DNA of 29,608 nucleotides. It comes from JANQKX01 sp039028695 (GTDB lineage Bacteria > Pseudomonadota > Alphaproteobacteria > Kiloniellales > Kiloniellaceae). A model generated the notes under the pieces. It searched no databases and had not been told where the DNA came from. It was given only the letters and a program-made list of their open reading frames with translations. Below, piece by piece: positions 23,088 to 29,608 of the stretch. Every line of letters starts with the position of its first letter. Position 1 is the stretch's first letter. Made by a program: the position numbers and the translations under genes. The stretch lies in contig JBCCHN010000057.1 in NCBI GenBank assembly GCA_039028695.1, positions 1 to 29,608 of the forward strand, given 5' to 3'.

Positions 23088-23214
23088 CCTTCGCCCCTGA
23101 CATCCTGTAAAATTCCCTTGATATGCCGCGTGCCCGGTTGCCTTGGCCGCCCGGAATGTTATATTGATCAAAATGTTAACGGGCCTCTCAAAGGGATGAT
23201 GCTCGGCGCAAAAG

Positions 23215-23237
23215 GCGGGCAAGCCCGCTAGGAGAGG
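23215..23237 (+). promoter_or_regulatory. GC hairpin next to the moaA ribosome binding site
   Basis: GCGGGC (23215-23220) and GCCCGC (23223-23228) form a perfect inverted repeat with two bases between. It is directly followed by the strong Shine-Dalgarno AGGAGAGG (23230-23237) and the moaA ATG at 23241. A translation-control element is possible. I do not recognise a Moco riboswitch fold. Confidence 0.4.
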
Positions 23238-23240
23238 GCA

Positions 23241-24242
23241 ATGACAGATATGATCGATCCTTTTGGCAGGGCGATCACCTATTTGCGGGTGTCGGTCACG
23301 GACCGCTGCGATTTCCGCTGCGTTTATTGTATGGCCGAGGACATGACCTTTCTGCCCAAGGCGGAGATCCTAAGCCTGGAAGAGTTGGACCGCCTGTGCA
23401 GCGCCTTCGTGCGCAAGGGCGTCAAAAAATTGCGCCTGACCGGCGGCGAGCCCTTGGTGCGCCGAGACATCATGTCCTTGTTCCGCAACCTCTCGCGCCA
23501 CCTGGACAGCTGGGCGCTCGAGGAACTGACGGTGACCACCAACGGCAGCCAACTTTCCCGCTTTGCCCACGAGCTGGCCGATTTAGGCGTCAAACGCATC
23601 AACGTCTCCCTCGACTCCATTAACCCGGACAAGTTCACCGCCATCACCCGCTGGGGCAAATTCGACAAGGTCATGGCCGGGCTGCAAGCCGCCAAGGACG
23701 CGGGACTGCAAATCAAGATCAATACCGTGGCGCTTAAGGGCGTCAACGACGACGAGCTGGATAACCTGGTCAATTGGTGCGGCGACGAGGGCTTTGACCT
23801 GACCTTTATCGAGGTCATGCCCATGGGCGACATCGGCGGAGAGGACCGGGTAGACCAGTTCTTCCCCCTCTCCTTGCTGCGCGCCAAGTTGGCGGAAAGT
23901 TGGACCCTGAACGAGATCGACTACCGCACCGGCGGCCCGGCCCGCTATGCGGAGGTGAAGGAAACCGGCGGGCGTATCGGCTTCATAACCCCCATGACCC
24001 ATAACTTCTGCGAAAGCTGCAATCGGGTACGCATCACCTGCACCGGCACCCTTTATATGTGCCTGGGCCAGGACGATGCTGCCGACCTGCGCACGCCCCT
24101 GCGTCTCAGCGATGGGGATGAGCTTTTGGACGCGACCATTGACGAGGCTATTGCCCGCAAGCCTCGTGGCCACGACTTCATCATCGACCGGCGCCGCAAC
24201 CGCCCCGCCGTCGCCCGCCACATGAGCGTCACCGGCGGTTAG
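23241..24242 (+). CDS. moaA: GTP 3',8-cyclase MoaA
   Basis: MoaA is the radical-SAM enzyme that starts molybdopterin synthesis by converting GTP to 3',8-cyclo-GTP. The SAM cluster cysteines are C23, C27 and C30 (CDFRCVYC). The second, GTP-binding cluster is in HNFCESCNRVRITC and TLYMC. LRLTGGEPLVRRD and NVSLDS are other marks. The C-terminal ...RHMSVTGG ends in the activating Gly-Gly tail. Length is 333 residues, normal. AGGAGAGG immediately upstream sets the start. It is likely the first step for the cofactor finished by mobA. A second copy of its last 27 bases lies 1.6 kb downstream. Confidence 0.95.
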   Translation: MTDMIDPFGRAITYLRVSVTDRCDFRCVYCMAEDMTFLPKAEILSLEELDRLCSAFVRKGVKKLRLTGGEPLVRRDIMSLFRNLSRHLDSWALEELTVTTNGSQLSRFAHELADLGVKRINVSLDSINPDKFTAITRWGKFDKVMAGLQAAKDAGLQIKINTVALKGVNDDELDNLVNWCGDEGFDLTFIEVMPMGDIGGEDRVDQFFPLSLLRAKLAESWTLNEIDYRTGGPARYAEVKETGGRIGFITPMTHNFCESCNRVRITCTGTLYMCLGQDDAADLRTPLRLSDGDELLDATIDEAIARKPRGHDFIIDRRRNRPAVARHMSVTGG

Positions 24243-24244
24243 TC
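24218..24244 (+). repeat. 27-bp direct repeat, copy 1 (moaA 3' end)
   Basis: The last 25 bases of moaA plus two bases past its stop recur at 25843-25869 with one mismatch (26 of 27 identical). The pair flanks the second cyclase gene. Confidence 0.9.
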
Positions 24245-24363
24245 GCTAGGACGACCTCGGCTACTGGCTACCCTTTTGACGGGGGCGATTTCCGTCTCAA
24301 TAGACACATCGCAGTCCTCACAATAGGATTTCGGCTCGATAGAGGGTTGGCGCTGGGGAGGAA

Positions 24364-25632
24364 ATGCCTTTGCGGAAATCGCGCCAAAGCGGCGAAACGG
24401 CCGGCCCGGCGACAAGCCGGCGCGCTCGCTTACAGGCCGCCTTTGCCAGGGAAGAACAGGCAGGGCTGACCTTTGTCCTCTATGCCCGTTTTCTTGTTTT
24501 AGCAATTTTGCTGGTCTGGGCCATAACCACGACGCGGATCGAATACGCCAAGGTTTATGCCGTCATCCTCTGCGCCTTTGCAGTGTTGGGCGCCTTGCCT
24601 TTGGTTTTGCGACACTTCGGTCTCTCCGGCCTTAAGGTGATGGCGGTCTTTTTTACCATCGACGTTATCTTGCTGACCTATATCTTGATGGTGCCCGGGT
24701 CCATGTTCCCCTCGACTCTCACGCCCCAGTTCAATCTTCAGCTCCCCAATTTCCTTTACCTCTGCTTGTTCGTCGTGGGCATGGCGATCAGTTATTCGCC
24801 TATGCTGGTGTTATGGACCGGGATGGTCGCCATCATCGCTTGGAGCCTGGGCATGCTTTGGATCATTTCCCTGCCCGACTCTCTCGCATTCAGTTATGCT
24901 CAGCTGTTGGATCCGGAACGATTTTCCGCTGAGGAGCGTGTGACGATCACCTCCTCCCGCCTCTTCGTTTCCATGAGCCACTGGTATAACCGGGTGCTCT
25001 TCCTCGCCCTCTTGACCGCGGTGATCGCGGTCGCGGTCTGGCGCTCACGACGGCTGCTGCAGGGCCAGATCGCATCCGAGGCGGCACGGATAAGCCTCAC
25101 CCGCTATTTTTCCCCCAAAATGGCCGAGCGCCTGTCCGCGGGCGAGGCCACCCTAGAGGCGGTCGACCGCCGCCAGATCGCCGTCCTTTTTGTCGATATT
25201 GTCGGCTTTACCGATATTTCCGAACGGATCGGCGCGCAAAGGGTAATCGCCCTGCTGCGCAGCTATCACCGACGTCTAGCGAACGTGGTCTTCGCCCATA
25301 AAGGCACCATTGATAAGTACATCGGCGATGCCTTGATGGCCAATTTTGGAACGCCCGAGCAAGGCCCTCACGACGCCGGCAATGCGTTGCGCTGCGCCTT
25401 TGCCATGATGAAAGAAATGGCGGCTTGGAACCATAAACGAGCAGAACGCGGAGCCGAGCAAATCAAAATCGGTATCGGCCTTCACTACGGTGTGGTGGTA
25501 ACCGGCAATATCGGCAGCGACAATCATCTGGAATACGCAGTTCTAGGGGACACGGTAAACGTCGCCAGCCGCCTTGAACGCTTGACAAGATCGCTCGATA
25601 GCCCACTGGTCGTAAGCGATGCATTGGTGTAA
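24364..25632 (+). CDS. Membrane adenylate cyclase, C-terminus cut by in-frame stop
   Basis: Six hydrophobic segments (about residues 35-55, 62-82, 90-110, 128-145, 148-168, 208-227) precede a class III cyclase domain from about residue 265. Metal-binding D278 (VDIVGF) and D322 (KYIGD), K318, N399 and R403 are present. The position that normally holds Asp or Thr for adenine selection is A392 (EYAVLGD). The frame stops at TAA 25630-25632, directly after VVSDALV, but continues for 40 more codons of typical cyclase tail. GGAGG about 4 bases upstream supports the ATG. Activity of the shortened protein is uncertain. It lies between two copies of the moaA 3' end. Confidence 0.85.
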   Translation: MPLRKSRQSGETAGPATSRRARLQAAFAREEQAGLTFVLYARFLVLAILLVWAITTTRIEYAKVYAVILCAFAVLGALPLVLRHFGLSGLKVMAVFFTIDVILLTYILMVPGSMFPSTLTPQFNLQLPNFLYLCLFVVGMAISYSPMLVLWTGMVAIIAWSLGMLWIISLPDSLAFSYAQLLDPERFSAEERVTITSSRLFVSMSHWYNRVLFLALLTAVIAVAVWRSRRLLQGQIASEAARISLTRYFSPKMAERLSAGEATLEAVDRRQIAVLFVDIVGFTDISERIGAQRVIALLRSYHRRLANVVFAHKGTIDKYIGDALMANFGTPEQGPHDAGNALRCAFAMMKEMAAWNHKRAERGAEQIKIGIGLHYGVVVTGNIGSDNHLEYAVLGDTVNVASRLERLTRSLDSPLVVSDALV

Positions 25633-25755
25633 CAGGCGCAATCCGAAAGGGACAAGCCGGACGCCCTATTGCGAGATCTCGCCGAAGAACCCAGCACCAC
25701 CGTCAAGGGCCGCAAAGAGCCGGTGCGCGTATGGCGCCTGAGCCAGCACACTTGA
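25633..25755 (+). pseudogene. In-frame cyclase C-terminal tail after a premature stop
   Basis: After TAA (25630-25632) the same frame stays open for 40 codons to TGA at 25753-25755. It reads as the expected cyclase ending, including STTVKGRKEPVRVWRL, the terminal beta strands of the catalytic fold. A single base change (CAA or AAA/GAA to TAA) would explain it. Readthrough or sequencing error are the alternatives. Confidence 0.75.
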
Positions 25756-25834
25756 AGTGGCATCCCCTTTGCCAATCGAGGCTCTGGGGCTTTATGCAAC
25801 CCAGCAAAAAAAGAAATTCAATGATCAGCTCATC

Positions 25835-25869
25835 ATGCGCCACCACATGAGCCTCACCGGCGGTTAGTC
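25835..25869 (+). repeat. 27-bp direct repeat, copy 2 (moaA 3'-end remnant)
   Basis: Bases 25843-25869 match the moaA 3' end (24218-24244) at 26 of 27 positions, including the TAG stop and two bases past it. In frame from 25835 it reads MRHHMSLTGG then stop, close to the MoaA tail RHMSVTGG. The sequence further upstream does not match, so only the end is duplicated. Confidence 0.85.
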
Positions 25870-25886
25870 CCGTGGAGCCCCTTATC

Positions 25887-26780
25887 CTACTTTTCAGGAG
25901 TTTCGCTTAGCGAGACGAGCCAGTTTCTGAGCGCGCGGGTCAGCACCCTTTCCTCGTCGCCGTTGCGGCAAACAAAAAAGAGGGCCCGGTCCCGAGAAAG
26001 GCGTGTTGAGTCCAACCTCACCAGGCGCCCCGCCGCCAAATCGTCATGCACCAAAAGCTCTCTAACCAAGGCGACGCCCTGACCGTCGATAGCAGCGGCA
26101 ATGAGGACCGCCGAATCTCTGTACTTTAAGTCCGCCGCCGCTACAGAGGATCGATCTAGACCCAAATCGTCGACCCATGCGCCCCAGGCCGGATCGAATT
26201 GATCGTGCAGCAGGGGCAGCCGCACAATGGCGGCCGGCGCCATCGGGAGGTTTTCCTTTGCCACGAGGGCCGGCGAAGCCACGACCACAAGCACCTCATC
26301 CACCAGGCATTCGTGGTACAGTCCTGGCCAATCGGGGACACCATAACGCAGTGCCACATCCACATCGCTATCCTCGAAGTCTATAATGTCGTCATTGGTG
26401 TCTAGGAAAAGGGCAATGCCGGGGCGCGCTGCTCGAAAGGCCGGCAGCCGCGGGACCAGCCACTTGGTGGCAAGGGATGAAGACAATGAGATCGTGACGG
26501 CCTGCCGATTTGAGGCTCGTTTGACGCCACTGACCCCCGTTTGCAGCACGGCGAATGCTTGGCGAGTCGACCGATAGAGCTGCGCGCCTGCATCGGTCAA
26601 CTCGACACCCTTGGAGCGTCGGCGCAGCAAATGGACCCCTAGGTAGACCTCCAACTGCTTGATCTGCCGGCTAACCGCGCCATGGGTCACGCCTAGGTCT
26701 TGGGCCGCCTTGCTTAAATTGGAGTGGCTCGCAGCCCGATCAAAAGCCTGCAGCGCGCGAAGGTACCGCAGATCACTCAT
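25887..26780 (-). CDS. LysR-family transcription regulator, GcvA-like
   Basis: The 297-residue protein has the LysR N-terminal helix-turn-helix (LRALQAFDRAASHSNLSKAA, then VTHGAVSRQIKQLEVYLG) and a C-terminal two-lobed effector domain (ITISLSSSLATKWLVPRLP, then DVALRYGVPDWPGL and GQGVALVRELLVHDDLAAGRLV). The pattern is that of GcvA/AmpR-like regulators. I start at the ATG at 26778-26780 (MSDLRYLRAL); a TTG at 26801 is possible. It is divergent from the SDR gene, 152 bases away, with a palindrome between, so it probably regulates that gene. The effector is unknown. Confidence 0.92.
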   Translation of the reverse strand: MSDLRYLRALQAFDRAASHSNLSKAAQDLGVTHGAVSRQIKQLEVYLGVHLLRRRSKGVELTDAGAQLYRSTRQAFAVLQTGVSGVKRASNRQAVTISLSSSLATKWLVPRLPAFRAARPGIALFLDTNDDIIDFEDSDVDVALRYGVPDWPGLYHECLVDEVLVVVASPALVAKENLPMAPAAIVRLPLLHDQFDPAWGAWVDDLGLDRSSVAAADLKYRDSAVLIAAAIDGQGVALVRELLVHDDLAAGRLVRLDSTRLSRDRALFFVCRNGDEERVLTRALRNWLVSLSETPEK

Positions 26781-26834
26781 TGTTGTGAGTTTTTCTAACA
26801 AAATGGTTTAATAAAGTCATTTTGACTAGGCTCA

Positions 26835-26853
26835 TTCTAAGTTCATTTTAGAA
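26835..26853. promoter_or_regulatory. Palindrome, candidate LysR operator
   Basis: TTCTAA (26835-26840) and TTAGAA (26848-26853) are a perfect inverted repeat with a 7-base spacer. The site lies midway between the divergent LysR and SDR genes and has the T-N11-A form typical of LysR sites. It was found by eye. Confidence 0.5.
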
Positions 26854-26932
26854 GTGATGATAAATTTTCTCACAGTATATCCGGTCAAGACAAGGGGCCG
26901 GCGAACAAAGTCGGAATAACAGGAGCTGAGAC

Positions 26933-27682
26933 ATGCCAGATCTCAAAGTCGCCCTCATGACCGGAACCGGCCAAGGCATTGGCCGGGGATGTGCCATCGA
27001 AATGGCCAAGGCCGGTTACAAGCTTTCCCTCATGTCACCCTCTCAAAGGAGCACTGACTTGGCCCAAGAGCTTGGCGGGATCGGTCGCCGCGGCTCGGTC
27101 CTCGAAACCGAGGATCTGCAGGCCATGGTCGACGAGACAATGGTTACCTACGGGCGGATCGATGCGGTTGTCAGCAACATGGGTCATGGCGGATCGGTGC
27201 CCGAGGCCATCAAGACCGTCGGCTTCGATCCTGATTTCGATGGGCCGCTGCTCGACCTGCCGGATTCCCTATGGCACGAAAGCCTTGATATGTACGTCCT
27301 GAACGTGGTGAAGCTGGCTCGGATCGTCACCCCGATCATGATCAAGCAGGGCGGTGGCGCTTTTGTGAACATCTCCTCCATGAACACCATCGAGCCGCGG
27401 GCGCCCTACCCCATGTCCATGCTTCGCGCCGCCTTGCATTCCTTTTCCAAACTCTACGGCGACCGTTACGCCCGGCACAACATTCGCATGAATAACCTTC
27501 TGCCAGGCTTTTGCGAGAACGTGAACCTCTCGGAGTTTGCCCGTACGTCCATTCCGGCCCAGCGCCCCGCCAGCTTCGAGGAGATCGGCCAGGCTTGCGT
27601 CTTCCTGGCCTCCCACGGCGCCAGATACATCAACGGTCAATCCATCCTCTCCGACGGGGGCATGAATCGCGCCGTCCGGTGA
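26933..27682 (+). CDS. SDR-family protein lacking the canonical YxxxK pair
   Basis: The 249-residue Rossmann protein has the cofactor motif TGTGQGIG (residues 10-17), the structural DAVVSNMGHGG (usual NNAG replaced), the Asn in YVLNVVKLA, and NISSM with the catalytic-type Ser. Aligned on the downstream RAALHSF and HNIRMNNLLPGF, the catalytic Tyr and Lys positions hold M161 and R165; a Tyr lies two residues earlier (Y159). It is probably a variant SDR, perhaps binding NAD(P) without normal reductase chemistry. AGGAGC upstream supports the ATG. It is divergent from a LysR regulator. The substrate is unknown. Confidence 0.87.
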   Translation: MPDLKVALMTGTGQGIGRGCAIEMAKAGYKLSLMSPSQRSTDLAQELGGIGRRGSVLETEDLQAMVDETMVTYGRIDAVVSNMGHGGSVPEAIKTVGFDPDFDGPLLDLPDSLWHESLDMYVLNVVKLARIVTPIMIKQGGGAFVNISSMNTIEPRAPYPMSMLRAALHSFSKLYGDRYARHNIRMNNLLPGFCENVNLSEFARTSIPAQRPASFEEIGQACVFLASHGARYINGQSILSDGGMNRAVR

Positions 27683-27694
27683 GCAAGCGTCACA

Positions 27695-29608
27695 TCAATC
27701 TGTGAGCTCGGCTCGGCCGCCCAGGTGCCTTGCCAGGAACCGTTCCATGGCACGGGCCAGGGTCATGCGGTTTTTCCAATTGCGGATTGAATGACCCTCG
27801 TCATCGAAAACGATGTACTCCACCTCCAGGCCCTTTTCTTCCATGGCCGCCACGATACGGTCCGAGTGTTCCCGCACCACCCGCACGTCATTGGCGCCTT
27901 GGACCACCAGAAGGGGCTTGGTGATGTTGTCGATGAAGTTGATGGGCGAGCGGGCGTCCATATCGGCCCGGTCCTCCGGGTTCTCCACCCGACCCACGTA
28001 TAGATACCAGCGCGCCAAGCCGTTTTTCCAATAAGCGGGAAAGGTCTCAAAGGCCGTTGCCAGGTCGGCGACCCCGACAATATCGACCCCCGCCGCGAAA
28101 ACCTCAGGGGTGAAGGTCAAGCCGACCAAGGTCGCATAACCCCCATAGCTGCGGCCATAGATCGCGACTTTTTCGGGATCGGCAATGCCCTGTTCCACGG
28201 CCCAGTCGACCCCGTCGATCAGATCCGTGTGCATCTTGCCGGCAAACTCGCGCTTGGCGGCGCGCATGAAAGCCTTGCCATAGCCGGTGGAGCCCCGGTA
28301 GTTGACGCGCAGCACCGCATAGCCCCGATTGGCCAGAAACTGATCCGTGGCCGAATAGCCCCAGGAATCCCGCCAGAAGGGGCCGCCGTGCACCGCCAGA
28401 ACCATGGGCAGGTTTTTGCCGTCGCTGCCATTGGGAATGGTCAAATAGCCGTTCAGTGTAAGGCCGTCCCGCGCCTTAAAACGCACGGGTTTGGTTTCCG
28501 ACAAGGAGTCCGCATGGGCGGCGATCCGAGGCGCGGCCAATTCCGTCACCTCACCCGTTTGCTGGTTGACCAGGTAGGAGATGGCCCCACGGGTATCCCG
28601 TTCAACCGACAGAGTAAGCACGGTCTTATCCCGGTTCCAGCCGGTGAAGTTGAAATCGAAGGGCCCGTCCCCTTCAAATTTTTCCAGCACGGCGCCAATC
28701 GCCGGATCGAAAATGTGGACCTTCAAGTAGTCGGGCTGGGACCAAGCGAACAAGGGCTCATAGGTCACCTCATCCTGCCAAAGGCCCTGAACATCCGCAT
28801 CGGGATCCTCGTAAAAGACGCTCTCCTCGCCAGTCTTCAGGTCCAGCTTGACCAATACCTGCCGATCTCTGTTGAGGTTTGAGATAGCCCAAGCCCAACC
28901 GGAGCCGGCGGGCGGATGCCCGTCGATCCAGAGGGTATCCTCGGCGGTTCCCGTCGCGATGGAGCGCCAATCATCCCCGTGCTTCACATCCAAGCTCCAG
29001 GTGGTATCGGGCAACCGCCGTTGTACGGCGATCACCTCACCTGACAAGTCCGTATAAAAAGAAAAGATGTCCCCCGGGTTTTCCGCGATCAGCCGTTCCT
29101 CGCCGGTCTTCACGTTGTGCCAATAAAGATCGAAGACAGATCGGTCGCGACGATTGTCCAGCAACAGGTATTCCAAGGGCCGGTCATGGAAATATTGCTT
29201 AAAACGGACCTTTACTCCCTCATGAGGCGTGACGTCGCGCAAGGGCTGGTCCGGATTTGCCGTATCCGCCAGCAAGAAGTGATAATTCTCATCCCCGTCG
29301 TCGTCCCACCAGGCGGTGATGTGGCGGCTGTCATAGGCCCAATAGGCCCAGCGCACCGGCCGTTCCGCTGGGATGGAGATCGCCTCGCCACCATCCAGGT
29401 CGCGAAAATGAAGCGTAGGCCGGTCATCCGCCAAGGCAATCCATAACAGCTTCTTGCCATCCGGCGAGACGCGATGACCCCAGCTTTCCTGGGCGGTGGA
29501 AAAAAAGGTCTCGACGGGAATCAAGTCGGGCAGATCCGCCTGGACCAGTGTGGGGTGGGTGGCGGGGCGAACGCCGGCATCTTGGGCGGGCGCATTGTCG
29601 ACCAGGAA
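27695..29608 (-). CDS. S9-family (prolyl oligopeptidase-like) peptidase, 5' end cut by window
   Basis: The frame is open from its stop at 27695 to the window end, 637 codons, so the N-terminus is missing; the first visible residues include NAPAQDAGVRP. An N-terminal seven-bladed propeller (repeated blocks such as RVSPDGKKLLWIALADD, FRDLDGGEAIS and WAYDSRHITAWWDDDGDEN) precedes an alpha/beta-hydrolase domain. The nucleophile Ser is in YGRSYGGYA (GxSxGG), the Asp in VVQGANDVRV and the His in DDEGHSI. Such enzymes cleave oligopeptides or acyl-peptides. Cellular location cannot be told without the start. It is convergent with the SDR gene, 12 bases away. Confidence 0.92.
   Translation of the reverse strand, partial: FLVDNAPAQDAGVRPATHPTLVQADLPDLIPVETFFSTAQESWGHRVSPDGKKLLWIALADDRPTLHFRDLDGGEAISIPAERPVRWAYWAYDSRHITAWWDDDGDENYHFLLADTANPDQPLRDVTPHEGVKVRFKQYFHDRPLEYLLLDNRRDRSVFDLYWHNVKTGEERLIAENPGDIFSFYTDLSGEVIAVQRRLPDTTWSLDVKHGDDWRSIATGTAEDTLWIDGHPPAGSGWAWAISNLNRDRQVLVKLDLKTGEESVFYEDPDADVQGLWQDEVTYEPLFAWSQPDYLKVHIFDPAIGAVLEKFEGDGPFDFNFTGWNRDKTVLTLSVERDTRGAISYLVNQQTGEVTELAAPRIAAHADSLSETKPVRFKARDGLTLNGYLTIPNGSDGKNLPMVLAVHGGPFWRDSWGYSATDQFLANRGYAVLRVNYRGSTGYGKAFMRAAKREFAGKMHTDLIDGVDWAVEQGIADPEKVAIYGRSYGGYATLVGLTFTPEVFAAGVDIVGVADLATAFETFPAYWKNGLARWYLYVGRVENPEDRADMDARSPINFIDNITKPLLVVQGANDVRVVREHSDRIVAAMEEKGLEVEYIVFDDEGHSIRNWKNRMTLARAMERFLARHLGGRAELTD

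Noticed and set aside
23130..23240. Moco riboswitch upstream of moaA
   Set aside because: Only a simple hairpin is visible; I could not find the multi-stem Moco RNA pattern.

Overview
The window looks like a chromosomal segment of a GC-rich alphaproteobacterium, probably Rhodospirillales-like. This is inferred from the NlpC/P60 protein with its RPDLAA region, the GcvA-like LysR regulator, the cytochrome c2-like protein and the tungstate/molybdenum-cofactor genes. It is not proven by any marker gene. Genes are dense on both strands, no gap exceeds about 300 bases, and I saw no rRNA, tRNA, CRISPR array or transposase.

Region 1 (1-2740) is visibly AT-richer and looks accessory. Five small unrelated soluble proteins lie head-to-tail on the minus strand (2019 to 249), overlapping or nearly touching and often starting with GTG or TTG. 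They are followed by an unidentified ORF running off the window start. The layout resembles the immunity-gene arrays found near polymorphic toxins. A plus-strand single-pass membrane protein (2211-2726) lies beyond a nested palindrome.

Region 2 (2745-4509, minus) is a cobalt-type nitrile hydratase operon: alpha subunit, beta subunit and accessory protein. A plausible promoter lies upstream, and the alpha subunit has a tandem Gly-Pro-Asp-His N-terminus. A class I cytochrome c is divergent to it.

Region 3 (5202-12223) is a mixed housekeeping and stress stretch: a glutathione transferase-like protein, a VOC/bleomycin-resistance-like protein, an ankyrin protein, a GFA-family zinc protein, an ectoine-synthase-like protein made of two fused EctC-type cupins, a HAMP adenylate cyclase, and a LysE exporter divergent from a CGNR regulator.

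Region 4 (12235-17407) is a tungsten/molybdenum cofactor block. mobA and fdhD form a minus-strand operon, divergent from a tungstate-type ABC transporter (tupB-tupC-tupA) that is followed by a HTH/PBP-like regulator. moaA lies further on (23241). Together these suggest supply of metal, nucleotide and sulfur for a Mo/W formate dehydrogenase encoded elsewhere. The ATPase carries an in-frame hexapeptide repeat insert.

Region 5 (17487-20344) pairs a MocR/PdxR-type regulator divergently with a Bacteroidota-like pdxJ. The intergenic region holds ATTGT boxes phased exactly every 11 bp. A GNAT acetyltransferase follows pdxJ.

Region 6 (20355-29608) holds an exported propeller/HEAT-like protein, an NlpC/P60 peptidase, moaA, a second membrane adenylate cyclase with a premature in-frame stop, a LysR regulator divergent from an SDR with altered catalytic residues, and an S9 prolyl-oligopeptidase-family peptidase cut by the window end. 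The second cyclase lies between two nearly identical 27-bp copies of the moaA 3' end.
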